From Megalodesulfovibrio gigas DSM 1382 = ATCC 19364 (lineage in GTDB: Bacteria > Desulfobacterota > Desulfovibrionia > Desulfovibrionales > Desulfovibrionaceae), in assembly GCF_000468495.1 (NCBI RefSeq), contig NC_022444.1, positions 1,872,918-1,936,917 on the forward strand: a stretch of DNA of 64,000 nucleotides, read 5' to 3'. The notes beneath the pieces are model-generated. The model saw only the letters and a program-made list of their open reading frames with translations. It ran no database searches and was not told where the DNA came from. Shown here piece by piece: positions 55,390 through 63,932 of the stretch; positions within the stretch are counted from its first letter, which is position 1; each line of letters opens with the position of its first letter. The translations under genes were made by a program, and so were the position numbers.

Positions 55390-55746
55390 TTACGCGCCCA
55401 TCATTTCCTTGGCCAGGGCCAGGGTTTTCTGGGGATCCACGGGCTTGGAGAGCACGGGGACGTTCTTGTTAATTGCCGGCGGGCGGGGGCCGACGCCGGA
55501 GATGACGATGACCGGAATCTCGGCCAGGGACGGTTCCTGGCGCAGTTTGACATAGAACAGCGTGCCGCCGCGGCCGGGCATGTCCATATCCAGGGTGATG
55601 AGGTCCGGGCGATGCACCTGGGCGCGTTCCAGGCCCTCCACCCCGTTGGAGGCCACGAACGTGGTGAAGCCGGCCTCGTCGAACACGTCCTTCAGGTAGG
55701 ACACGATATCCGGATCGTCGTCGATGATGAGAATTTTCTTGGACAT
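55390..55746 (-). CDS. Single-domain response regulator
   Basis: This 118-residue stand-alone receiver is CheY-like: ILIIDDDPDIVSYLKDVF, phosphoryl Asp53 in LITLDMDMPG, IVISG and the conserved Lys in PVLSKPVDP. There is no output domain. The start at 55746 (MSKKILIIDD) is supported by GAGGTG eight bases upstream; an ATG six codons earlier is less likely. It lies 34 bp after the DUF1641 gene and probably passes signals among the cluster's kinases. Confidence 0.88.
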   Translation of the reverse strand: MSKKILIIDDDPDIVSYLKDVFDEAGFTTFVASNGVEGLERAQVHRPDLITLDMDMPGRGGTLFYVKLRQEPSLAEIPVIVISGVGPRPPAINKNVPVLSKPVDPQKTLALAKEMMGA

Positions 55747-55780
55747 ATGCACCTCGTGATTCACCGTGTACGCTGGTGGA

Positions 55781-56428
55781 TTACTTCAGTTTCTGGAGAG
55801 ACTTTGCCATTTGCAGGCCCACGCCCAGACCCTCGCGCAGTTCGGGGTCGCGCATGGCGGCGAGCATGCCCCGGAAGCCGAGGGGCTCGGCGTCCTTCAG
55901 GTTCATACTGGCCGGCATCTCTGCGAGTTTGTTCAGGAATGCTATGGATCCCGGAGTGGATATCTTCTTGAGCAAGCCCAGCATCTGCACAAAGCTGTCG
56001 CTCATTTGTTCGATGTCTTCGGGGCCGTACTGGGCGGCCACCTTGGCGCGCACCTCCAGCATGGCTTCGTAGGTGCGGAACACGCCACGCTGCTCCATGG
56101 TGCCCAGGAAGCGGATGGTGTTGTGCACGGAGCTCTTGAGCATGGGTTCCATGGTGTGGAACAGTTCGATGGCGTTTTCCATCTGGTCCAGCATGTAGGC
56201 GATGTTCTTCATGTTGCGCAGGAAGCGCTTGAGCATGAGGAACCCGTCTTCAAGCTCGAAGCCGTGGTCCACCTGACCGAGTTCGCGCAGCAGATGCTGG
56301 AAGGAAGACTTCATCAGGGGGCTCAGGTCGTCCTTGAGCTCCTGAAGTTCCAGCCGGGACTTGCGCATTTCCATCAGCTCGGCTTCGATGGTCTCCAGTT
56401 TTTGCAGAATCAGGTCCTCGTTCTTCAT
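55781..56428 (-). CDS. DUF1641 family protein
   Basis: This 215-residue helical protein has the DUF1641 pattern (LLRELGQVDHGFELEDGFLMLKRFLRNMKNIAYMLDQMENAIEL and LGLLKKISTPGSIAFLNKLAEMPASMNLKDAEPLGFRGMLAAMRDPELREGLGVGLQ). Family members are typically encoded next to FAD-dependent sulfide:quinone reductase-like enzymes, as here. Their molecular role is unknown. It starts 15 bp after the SQR-like stop; the pair is almost certainly co-transcribed. Confidence 0.88.
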   Translation of the reverse strand: MKNEDLILQKLETIEAELMEMRKSRLELQELKDDLSPLMKSSFQHLLRELGQVDHGFELEDGFLMLKRFLRNMKNIAYMLDQMENAIELFHTMEPMLKSSVHNTIRFLGTMEQRGVFRTYEAMLEVRAKVAAQYGPEDIEQMSDSFVQMLGLLKKISTPGSIAFLNKLAEMPASMNLKDAEPLGFRGMLAAMRDPELREGLGVGLQMAKSLQKLK

Positions 56429-56443
56429 GATGCAGAACCCTCC

Positions 56444-57685
56444 TTACAGGCTGCACGCGCCCATGCGCTTCTTGCCGGCCATGAACATCTGGGGTTCCAG
56501 AGGCAGTTCCTTGCCCTTGAGCATGAGATTGAAGTACACCCACTTGAACATCATCTTGCCCATGTAGTTCATGAAGGATTCGCCCAGCAGATCCATGGGG
56601 CCGAGGCCGGGGAAGGGATATTTGCCCGGCAGGGGCTCGATTTTGTAGTTGAAGTCGATGAGGGTGGCCTTTTCGTAGCCGGTGACGATGAAGCAGGTGG
56701 AGTGACCGTCGAATTCGGGGCGCGGATCCAGGCCTTCGATTTCGCGGTGCAGGTTTTCGGCCACCACGTCGGACTCGAAGTGCGCCACGGAGCCGGCCTT
56801 GGAGGTGGGCACGTTGGTGGCGTCGCCAATGACGTACATGTTTTCGTACTTCTTGGACTTCAGCGTGTAGTGGTCCGTGTCCAGGTAGGCCATGGCATCG
56901 CCGATTTCGGAATCCTCGATGACCTTGGAGCCGAAGTTGGGCGGGATGGAGACCAGCAGGTCGTATTCCACTTCCTCGCCCTTGTGGGATTCGATGACCT
57001 TGCGGCCCACGTCCACGCTGCCGATTTCAAAGTTGGGCGTGATCTTGATGTTCTTTTCTTCGCACAGCTTGCCCAGGATCTCGGCAGCCACGGGCTTGGT
57101 GAACGCGCCCGTGAGGGGGGTGACCAGCTCGATCTCGATGTTGCAGCGGCTGTCGTTGATCATGTAGAACCAGTCGGCCAGAAACACGAATTCCAGCGGG
57201 GCCACCGGGCACTTGATGGGCATTTCGGCGATGTTCAGCACCAGCTTGCCCTTGTTGAAGTGCTTGAGCTTCTTGGCCAGGGCCACGGCGCCGTCGGGGG
57301 TGTAGAAGTCGTGGATGTCCTTGCGCCAGCCGTCGCTCATGCCGTCGATTTCGTCAGGCACGATGCGGCAGCCGGTGCCCACCACCACCCAATCGTACGT
57401 GTGGGTGCCGCCCTTGCAGGTGACCTTCTTGGCCACGGGGTCGATGTTCTCAATCTCGTCCTGCACGAACTCCACATTGGAGGGGATGAAATCCATCTGC
57501 GGCTTGATGCAGTCCTTGAGCGAATAGATGCCGAAGGGGATGAACAGCCAGCCAGCCTGATAGTGATGCTGCCAGGACCGGTCGATGATGGTGATCTTCC
57601 ATTCTTTGGGGTTCAGCAGTTTGGCCATCTTGGCGGCCACCATGACGCCGCCGGCGCCAGAACCCAGGATCAACAGCTTTTTCAT
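56444..57685 (-). CDS. Type III sulfide:quinone reductase-like FAD oxidoreductase
   Basis: SQR enzymes oxidise sulfide and reduce quinone at the membrane. The 413-residue protein has the N-terminal FAD motif LILGSGAGGVMVAAKM, GTGCRIVPDEIDG (Cys106), IKCPVAPLEFVFLAD (Cys159), VIGDATNVPTSKAGSVAHFESDVVAENL and Cys331 in GHSTCFIV. Cys159 and Cys331 fit the redox pair of SQR; there is no separate haem subunit. C-terminal amphipathic helices would bind the membrane. Start at 57685, with GGGAG upstream. A sigma-54 promoter lies 100 bp before it. Sulfide oxidation is inferred; another disulfide reductase role is possible. Confidence 0.85.
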   Translation of the reverse strand: MKKLLILGSGAGGVMVAAKMAKLLNPKEWKITIIDRSWQHHYQAGWLFIPFGIYSLKDCIKPQMDFIPSNVEFVQDEIENIDPVAKKVTCKGGTHTYDWVVVGTGCRIVPDEIDGMSDGWRKDIHDFYTPDGAVALAKKLKHFNKGKLVLNIAEMPIKCPVAPLEFVFLADWFYMINDSRCNIEIELVTPLTGAFTKPVAAEILGKLCEEKNIKITPNFEIGSVDVGRKVIESHKGEEVEYDLLVSIPPNFGSKVIEDSEIGDAMAYLDTDHYTLKSKKYENMYVIGDATNVPTSKAGSVAHFESDVVAENLHREIEGLDPRPEFDGHSTCFIVTGYEKATLIDFNYKIEPLPGKYPFPGLGPMDLLGESFMNYMGKMMFKWVYFNLMLKGKELPLEPQMFMAGKKRMGACSL

Positions 57686-57785
57686 ATCGTTCACGGCTCC
57701 CTGATTAGGATGTGGATGCCAGGTGGACAGCACGGCGTCCGCTCGCCCGGGAGAAGGCAGGCCGCCCGCTGCATGGAGCCGAGAG

Positions 57786-57801
57786 AGCAAGGGGCGGGCC
57801 A
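57786..57801 (-). promoter_or_regulatory. Sigma-54 promoter of the SQR-like operon
   Basis: Minus-strand TGGCCCGCCCCTTGCT matches TGGCACG-N4-TTGCW with one mismatch and the exact GG-N10-GC spacing. The start site would lie near 57775, about 90 bases before the ATG at 57685. Confidence 0.7.
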
Positions 57802-57931
57802 AGTTTTTTATTCTGTGAATGCAGCTTGTTGCGTCAATCTATGGCCGGGGTGGCCGCCCTGGCGCAACCTGTGTTTACACCTGAATTGGTATGATTTGCG
57901 GTTGTGCTGTGTTTTCAGGGCAATACATCAG

Positions 57932-57987
57932 ATGTCAACCCTGGTTGACATGTTGTCCAGGGTTGACGTGTTGTCCGGGGGTGACGC
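57932..57987. promoter_or_regulatory. Activator-binding array: perfect palindrome plus 18-bp-spaced half-sites
   Basis: ATGTCAACC (57932-57940), CT, GGTTGACAT (57943-57951) is a perfect 9-bp-arm palindrome. Half-site-like GGTTGACGT (57961) and GGGTGACGC (57979) follow at exact 18-bp steps. The palindrome lies about 150 bp upstream of the sigma-54 promoter, the usual enhancer distance, and overlaps the stop codon of the NtrC-type gene. Confidence 0.65.
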
Positions 57988-59482
57988 CGCCCAGGCCCTT
58001 GAGGCGCTTGTGCAGGGCCTGGCGGGAAATGCCCAGGAGCTTCGCCGCCTTGCTCTGGTTGCCGCCGGCCTCTTTGAGGGCCTGAAGGATCACATCCTCG
58101 GCCACGCGGGCCTCGGCCTGCCGCAGGGTGGGCAGGGCCTCCCGGGCCGGGAGCGGGGCGGGCGCAGCAGGGGCAGACGCTGCAGGGGAGGGCGGCGGTG
58201 CGGCGTGCTCCAGGCCCTGGCGAACGGAATCCATCCAGCCCTTCAGGGGCGCCAGATCCAGCGGCCCGCTGCCCTGGTGCAGGGTGCAGGCGTGGAACAG
58301 CATGGACTTGAGCTCGCGCACGTTGCCAGGGAAGGGGTAGCCCTCCAGCAGGGGATACAGCTCCCGCGGGATGGCCGGGGCCGGCATGCGGGTCTGGCGG
58401 GCGGCCTCTTCCAGAAACAGGGGCACCAGCAGCGACAGGTCTTCCAGGCGATCACGAAGCGGTGGAATCTCAATGAGGTGCGTCCTGAGTCGGAAGAAGA
58501 GATCCCGCCGGAACACGGCCGGGTCCAGCAGTTCGGCCACGGTCTTGTTGGTGGCGGCCACCAGCCTGCATTCCATGGGCCGGGGGGCATCCGCGCCCAA
58601 GGGATAGTATTCGCGCTCCTGGATGCAGCGCAGCAGCTTGAGCTGGGAGGAAAGGGAGAGGTCGCCGATTTCGTCCAGGAAGAGCGTGCCGTCTCCGGCT
58701 TCCTCCATCAGGCCGGCGCGGCCGCCCTGGGCGCCGGTGTAGGCGCCCTTTTTGTGGCCGAAGAGGGTGTCCGAGAGCATCACGTCGTCCAGCCCGGCCA
58801 CGTTGCAGCCGATGAAGGGCCGGGCCACACGCGTGCCCAATCCCGCGACCAGCCCGGCGGCGGCGTGGATGCCCCGGGCGGCCAGTTCCTTGCCCACGCC
58901 GGTTTCCCCCACCACCAGCGCCGGTTCCCGGGAGCGGGCCACGGCGACCAGCTGGGCCTGCACCGCGCGCATGGCCGGATTGCGGGTCAGCAGTTCGCCG
59001 CCGGAATCCGCAGGAGGCGCTGCCGGCTGGGCGGTGACGGCAGGGCCGGGAGCGGGCCGCCCGGCCAGGGCCTGGGTGACGGCGGCCAGCAGTCGGGCGC
59101 GGTCCACGGGCTTGACCAAGTAATCCAACGCCCCGGCCTGCATGCAGCGCACGGCTGTTTCCACCTCGTTGTGCCCGGTGATGACGATGGCCGGCACGTC
59201 CAGCCCCCGGGCGCGCATGTGGGCCAGGATCTCCTCGCCGGTGGTGTGGGGCATGGAGAGATCGAGCATCACCAGGGAAAACGTCCGGCTGGCCAGCAGG
59301 CCCGGTACGGCACGGCTGTCCGCACAGAGCATGGTGTTGGTGATGCCGGAAAAGCGCAGGTTCAGGGCGTAGCTGGTGAGGGCCTGTTCCTCGTCGTCCA
59401 CAATGAGGATGGGCGCGGACGGGGTGAGGGCCTGGGACCCTTGGGTACCGTGGGAATTTCGGGGACGGGCGACGGGAGACAT
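57935..59482 (-). CDS. NtrC-family sigma-54-dependent response regulator
   Basis: The 515-residue protein has a receiver (Asp74 in MLDLSMPH, Lys124), AAA+ with Walker A GETGVGKE (about 192-199), GAYTGA loop (246-251, the functional Tyr variant of GAFTGA), Walker B DGTLFLDEIGD and FRRDLFFRL, and a Fis-type helix-turn-helix GNQSKAAKLLGISRQALHKRLKGLG. Start chosen at 59482, because GAGG is eight bases away versus two for 59488. The tail repeats PGQHVN, encoded by the 18-bp binding-site repeats. It likely activates the downstream SQR-like operon; cognate kinase upstream. Confidence 0.92.
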   Translation of the reverse strand: MSPVARPRNSHGTQGSQALTPSAPILIVDDEEQALTSYALNLRFSGITNTMLCADSRAVPGLLASRTFSLVMLDLSMPHTTGEEILAHMRARGLDVPAIVITGHNEVETAVRCMQAGALDYLVKPVDRARLLAAVTQALAGRPAPGPAVTAQPAAPPADSGGELLTRNPAMRAVQAQLVAVARSREPALVVGETGVGKELAARGIHAAAGLVAGLGTRVARPFIGCNVAGLDDVMLSDTLFGHKKGAYTGAQGGRAGLMEEAGDGTLFLDEIGDLSLSSQLKLLRCIQEREYYPLGADAPRPMECRLVAATNKTVAELLDPAVFRRDLFFRLRTHLIEIPPLRDRLEDLSLLVPLFLEEAARQTRMPAPAIPRELYPLLEGYPFPGNVRELKSMLFHACTLHQGSGPLDLAPLKGWMDSVRQGLEHAAPPPSPAASAPAAPAPLPAREALPTLRQAEARVAEDVILQALKEAGGNQSKAAKLLGISRQALHKRLKGLGGVTPGQHVNPGQHVNQG

Positions 59483-59484
59483 GG

Positions 59485-61074
59485 TCATGACCTCTTGTCC
59501 TGCATCGTGCTGGGTGCATTGATGGCTCCGCTGCCGGGCAGGGCTTCGGGCAGGGCCAGCACGGCGCGGGTGCCCAGGCCCGGGGTGGATTCCAGCTCCA
59601 GCCGGCCGCCGTGTTCCCGGGCGATGGACAGGGAGATGGACAGCCCCAGCCCGGTGCCGCCCTGGCTGCCCTTGGTGGAGTAGAAGGGCTGCGTCACCAG
59701 GGGCAGGGCCTCGGGGGGGATGCCCACGCCTTCGTCGGTCACCACAATTTCCACGGCCCCGGCCTCGACGTTGCGCCGGGTTTCCACCACAATGCCTTGG
59801 CCTTCGTGCTCCAGGGCGTGGCAGGCGTTCTGCAGCAGATTGACCACCACCTGCTCCAGCCGTTGCCGTCGGCCGCGAACCAGGGGCAGACCCGTGCCGT
59901 AGCGCACGTCAAACCGCCGGGTGCGGCGGCCGATGTTCTTGTGCATCAGCAGGGCCGCAGCCTGGACCACTTCGTTGATGCCCAGCAGCTCGAAGCCGCC
60001 GTCCACGTCTTGGCGGCTGTACTGCTTGAGTTCCTTGACAATGCGGTTGATGCGCGTGGAGCCTTCCACCACGCCCTGCAGGAGCCTGGGCACAAAGTCC
60101 ACAATTTCCGGAATGCCCACGTCGCCCATGGCCGGCTCCACATCCTCCTCGCGCAGGCGTTCCAGGGCCGGCTGCAGCCGCCACCACAAATCCATGAGCA
60201 ATGGCGCGTTGAGCATGATGAAGTTGTTGGGATTGTTGATCTCGTGCGCCACCTCGGACACCAGCGCGCCCAGGGAAAGCAGCCGGTCCGCGTGCAGCAC
60301 CCGGCTTTCCGCCAGCTTCTGATCCGAAATGTCCATGCCCACGGCCTGATACTCGCGGATGTGTCCGGTTTTGTAGAAAAATCCCTGCACCACCCAGCGG
60401 ATCCACATGGGCCGGTCCTCCAGCGGCCCCAGGCTGCCGGCATCCTCCAGGCGCTGTTCCACTTCGGCCACGGGATGCTCGGGGCTGATGGACGCCACGG
60501 CGCTGTGGAATCCCTCCCGCACCGCCGGCGGCAGGGCCAGCAGCAGGTTTTCCCCCACGCATTCGTTGCGCCGCCGGCCGAAGCACCGGCAGCAGGAGGC
60601 ATTGGCGTAGGTGATGGAGAAATCTGGCAGAAAGCAGCAGATGGGATCCGGCCGTTTTTCCAGGATGCTTTGATACTTCTTTTTGCGGTTGAGCAGGCCG
60701 TCGATGCAGTCGCGGTACTTGGTCACGTCTTCTACAATCAACTGCTGCAGCGTTTGCCCGTCCACCGTCACAGTGGCGCAGTGGATGCGCACCCAGCCGG
60801 TGGAGCCGTCTGCCCTGGCGATGGAGCGTTCCACATTGAGCCACTTGTTCTTGGGGCAGCAGATGTCCGGCATGGCGGCGCACATGCCCAGGCAGAACAG
60901 GGACAGGACATCCTGGAAGCCCATGAATTCCAGATCCCGCGGGGTGACCTCGGTGACGCGATGGAATTCCCGGTTCACGAAGACGACGTCATCGGCGTCG
61001 TCAGCCAGAATCACGCCCACGGGCAGGGCGTCATAGATGGGGCCGAGGGTGGCGGATAGTGTGGCGTCCAGCAT
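59485..61074 (-). CDS. Cys-rich PAS-PAS histidine kinase, probable partner of the NtrC-type regulator
   Basis: This 529-residue soluble kinase has PAS1 (about 10-120) with an unusual cluster Cys61, Cys65, Cys72, Cys73 (CLGMCAAMPDICCP), then PAS2 (about 135-250) with CC at 146-147, Cys161, Cys162, Cys164 and Cys172. HisKA has His277 in EVAHEINNPNNF, followed by HATPase ([35 protein letters not shown]). There is no TM segment. The stop codon falls inside the start region of the NtrC-type gene, so the pair is translationally linked. The many Cys suggest an Fe-S, metal or thiol-redox sensor. Confidence 0.9.
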   Translation of the reverse strand: MLDATLSATLGPIYDALPVGVILADDADDVVFVNREFHRVTEVTPRDLEFMGFQDVLSLFCLGMCAAMPDICCPKNKWLNVERSIARADGSTGWVRIHCATVTVDGQTLQQLIVEDVTKYRDCIDGLLNRKKKYQSILEKRPDPICCFLPDFSITYANASCCRCFGRRRNECVGENLLLALPPAVREGFHSAVASISPEHPVAEVEQRLEDAGSLGPLEDRPMWIRWVVQGFFYKTGHIREYQAVGMDISDQKLAESRVLHADRLLSLGALVSEVAHEINNPNNFIMLNAPLLMDLWWRLQPALERLREEDVEPAMGDVGIPEIVDFVPRLLQGVVEGSTRINRIVKELKQYSRQDVDGGFELLGINEVVQAAALLMHKNIGRRTRRFDVRYGTGLPLVRGRRQRLEQVVVNLLQNACHALEHEGQGIVVETRRNVEAGAVEIVVTDEGVGIPPEALPLVTQPFYSTKGSQGGTGLGLSISLSIAREHGGRLELESTPGLGTRAVLALPEALPGSGAINAPSTMQDKRS

Positions 61075-61126
61075 ATTCAGTCCTGGTTAGTATGGAATTT
61101 GCTCAGTAGCCCAGGCAGCGGGCCGT

Positions 61127-61142
61127 TGGCAAGTGCAATGCG
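61127..61142 (+). promoter_or_regulatory. Weak candidate sigma-54 promoter of the hybrid kinase gene
   Basis: TGGCAAGTGCAATGCG keeps the GG-N10-GC spacing and TGGCA/TGC cores but deviates elsewhere. It lies about 95 bases before the ATG at 61237 in a 162-bp divergent intergenic region. In GC-rich DNA such a match can occur by chance. Confidence 0.3.
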
Positions 61143-61236
61143 GCGCATGAGCCGGTGCGTTTGTCAGACTCGGTTGCAAAAAGCAGCAATTCCCCTTACG
61201 ATATTGCATTGTCCGCATTCAGGGGGTGGGGGCTGC

Positions 61237-63918
61237 ATGCTGCGATCAACACGGTCCCGAATCGTTTTGCTGACGGCGCTTTCGGCCCTGCCCGCGTTGT
61301 GCATCTTTCTGTACAGCGGCTGGGAGTTGCGGCAGCAGCGCATTGCCGACGCCACGGCCCGGGTGATGCTGCTGGCCAAGGGCCTGGCCGAGATTCAGCA
61401 GCGCCATGCCGAGTCCACCCGGCATTTGTTGGAGACGGTGGCCTTCATGAATGTCGTGCGCCAGGGCGACGGCGAGGCCTGCAGCCAGCTCTTTGCCCGG
61501 CTCCTGGCAAGCCATCCGGACTATGCCAACATCCTGGCCACTACTCCGCAAGGGGACGTGTTCGCCTCCGGGGTGCCCTTCGAGAACATCAATTTGTCGG
61601 ACCGTAAACACTTCCGCGATGCGCTGACCAGCAAGCAGTTCTCCGCCGGGGAATATATTGTCTCGCGCACCACCGGGGAACCGGCCTTTCCCTTTTCCCT
61701 GCCCATCCTGGACGACGCCGGCGAGGTGACGGCCATCCTCATCGCCTCCTTCAAGCTCACCGTGTACCGCAGCTATCTGCAGGAAGCGGGTGCGTCGGAG
61801 GATGTCATCATCGGTATTGTGGATTATGCCGGCATGCGTCTGTTTTATCATCCCCCCGCCCCCACCAATCCACCGGGCCAGCCCGTCAACAGTGGCGTCT
61901 GGCGGGCCATGACTGGCACCCAGGCCGATGACGGCGTGGTCCGGCAGGTGGGGTCCGACGGGCTGGACCGGTTCTTCAGCTGGAAGCGGCTGCGGCTGCG
62001 TCCCGGAGGGGCGCCGTACATCTATTGCGTGGCCGGCATGGCGGCGAACGATGTCCTGGCGGCTTCGGCGGCCATCACCAGGCGCAATCTGGCGCTCTGG
62101 CTGCTGGCGGCGCTGGTGGGCTGCGGCGGGGCGTATCTGTATGGTCATGCTGTGGTGGTCCGCCGGCTGGAGGCCATTTCCCGCGCGGCGCAGGCCCTGG
62201 GGCAGGGAGACTTCGCCGCGCGCACGGGCCTGCCGCCTGCCACGGATGACGTGGCCCAGCTGGCTACCGTCTTCGACACCATGGCCGGGCAGCTTCAGTC
62301 CCATGATGCGGACCGCACCCGCGCCGAGGAGAGCTTGCGTCTGAGCGAACAGCGCTTCCGCAGGCTGTTGGACGAGGTGCAGACCGTGGCCGTGCAGGGC
62401 TATACCATGGAGGGTGCGGTGCTGTACTGGAACCGGGCCTCGGAACTGCTCTACGGCTACACCGCGCAGGAGGCCCTGGGGCGGAACCTGCTGGAACTCA
62501 TCATCCCGGAGCCCATGCACGAGGAGGTGCGACGGGGTATCCGGCGCATGGCCGTCTCGGATTTTGTTATTCCGGCAGGCGAGCTGTATTTGCGGCGCAA
62601 GGACGGCACGTTGACTCCGGTTTTTTCCAGCCACGTGCGGCTGCGCGTAGGCGAGCATGTGGAGATGTTCTGCCTGGATGTGGATCTCTCCGACCTCAAG
62701 CGGGCCGAGGCCGCGGCGCTGAAGGCCAAGGACGCCGCCGAGGCCGCCAACTTGGCCAAATCCGTCTTCCTGGCCAACATGAGCCACGAAATCCGCACGC
62801 CCATGAACGGCGTGCTGGGTATGCTGCAGTTGCTGCAGCGTTCATCCCTGGAGGCAGAGCAGCAGCTGTATGTGGAAAAGGCCATCCTCTCCTCGCGCCG
62901 GCTCACGCGGCTGCTGGCGGATATCCTGGACCTCTCCCAGGTGGAGTCCGGCCGGATGACCCTGCAGCACGCCCCCTTCCATCCCCGGGATCTGCAGGAA
63001 GCGGTGCGGGAACTCTTCGCCACCCCTGCTGCGGAAAAGGGCCTGGCCCTGGATATGCGCACGGATGCCGGCCTGCCCGAGCTGCTGGTGGGGGACGAGG
63101 TTCGCCTGCGCCAGATCCTGTTCAATCTGGTGAACAACGCCATCAAGTTCACGGCTGAAGGCTCGATACTGGTGGAACTTATCGCGTTGTCGCCCACGCG
63201 GGAAGCCCCGGTGCGCATGCTCATCACCGTCTGCGATACGGGCATCGGCATTCCGCCCGAACGGCTCCAGGAGTTGTTCAGCCCGTTCACCCAGCTGGAT
63301 ACGTCCGGCACCCGGCCGGACCACGGCGCCGGCCTGGGGCTGGCCATCGTGCGCCGGGTCACGGAACTCATGCGCGGCCACATCACCGTGGATACGATGC
63401 CCGGCGAGGGCACGTGCATGCATGTGGTGGTGCCGCTGGCGCTGCCGGACGGGGACGCCTCCCCCGCAGAGCCGGGCAGGCAAGACCACACCGCAGCGCA
63501 GCCGATCGATCCGCGGCCGGCGACGGCGCATCTGCACCTGCTGCTGGCCGAGGACGAAGCCACCAACCGGCTGGTGGCCGAACGCCTGCTGACTCAGGCC
63601 GGCCACGAGGTGGTGTGCGCGGAACACGGGCAGCAGGTGCTGGATCTGCTGCGCAGCCGGCACGTTGACTGCGTGTTCATGGACATTCAGATGCCCGTGC
63701 TGGACGGCATCGAAGCCACCCGCCGCATTCGCGCCGGCCTGGCCGGAGAGGCCGTGCGCAACGTGCCCATCATCGCCCTGACCGCTCATGCCATGAAGGG
63801 AGACCGGGAACGCTTTCTGCAGATCGGCATGAATGGCTATCTGGAAAAACCCCTGGCCATGGAGCTGGTGCAGGCCACCCTGGAACAGGCCCTGCGCCAC
63901 GCCCGGCGTATGGGGTAG
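61237..63918 (+). CDS. Hybrid histidine kinase (Cache-HAMP-PAS-HisKA-HATPase-REC)
   Basis: The 893-residue membrane sensor has TM1 (about 8-24), a double-Cache periplasmic domain (NLSDRKHFRDALTSKQFSAGEYIVSRTTGEPAFPFSLPI), TM2 (about 285-305), HAMP, PAS (about 375-490) and HisKA with His517 in ANMSHEIRTPMNG. HATPase (LVNNAIKF, DTGIGIP, GAGLGLAIV) and a C-terminal receiver with Asp816 in VFMDIQMPV follow. The GGGGG-rich site before the ATG at 61237 sets the start. It is divergent from the Cys-rich kinase; no response regulator adjoins it on its own strand inside the window. Confidence 0.93.
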   Translation: MLRSTRSRIVLLTALSALPALCIFLYSGWELRQQRIADATARVMLLAKGLAEIQQRHAESTRHLLETVAFMNVVRQGDGEACSQLFARLLASHPDYANILATTPQGDVFASGVPFENINLSDRKHFRDALTSKQFSAGEYIVSRTTGEPAFPFSLPILDDAGEVTAILIASFKLTVYRSYLQEAGASEDVIIGIVDYAGMRLFYHPPAPTNPPGQPVNSGVWRAMTGTQADDGVVRQVGSDGLDRFFSWKRLRLRPGGAPYIYCVAGMAANDVLAASAAITRRNLALWLLAALVGCGGAYLYGHAVVVRRLEAISRAAQALGQGDFAARTGLPPATDDVAQLATVFDTMAGQLQSHDADRTRAEESLRLSEQRFRRLLDEVQTVAVQGYTMEGAVLYWNRASELLYGYTAQEALGRNLLELIIPEPMHEEVRRGIRRMAVSDFVIPAGELYLRRKDGTLTPVFSSHVRLRVGEHVEMFCLDVDLSDLKRAEAAALKAKDAAEAANLAKSVFLANMSHEIRTPMNGVLGMLQLLQRSSLEAEQQLYVEKAILSSRRLTRLLADILDLSQVESGRMTLQHAPFHPRDLQEAVRELFATPAAEKGLALDMRTDAGLPELLVGDEVRLRQILFNLVNNAIKFTAEGSILVELIALSPTREAPVRMLITVCDTGIGIPPERLQELFSPFTQLDTSGTRPDHGAGLGLAIVRRVTELMRGHITVDTMPGEGTCMHVVVPLALPDGDASPAEPGRQDHTAAQPIDPRPATAHLHLLLAEDEATNRLVAERLLTQAGHEVVCAEHGQQVLDLLRSRHVDCVFMDIQMPVLDGIEATRRIRAGLAGEAVRNVPIIALTAHAMKGDRERFLQIGMNGYLEKPLAMELVQATLEQALRHARRMG

Positions 63919-63932
63919 GGCACATTCGCGTA

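Noticed and set aside
55766..59683. Open frame of 1305 codons on the plus strand across the SQR/NtrC genes
   Set aside because: It crosses several real minus-strand genes and their promoter region and has no recognisable domain.
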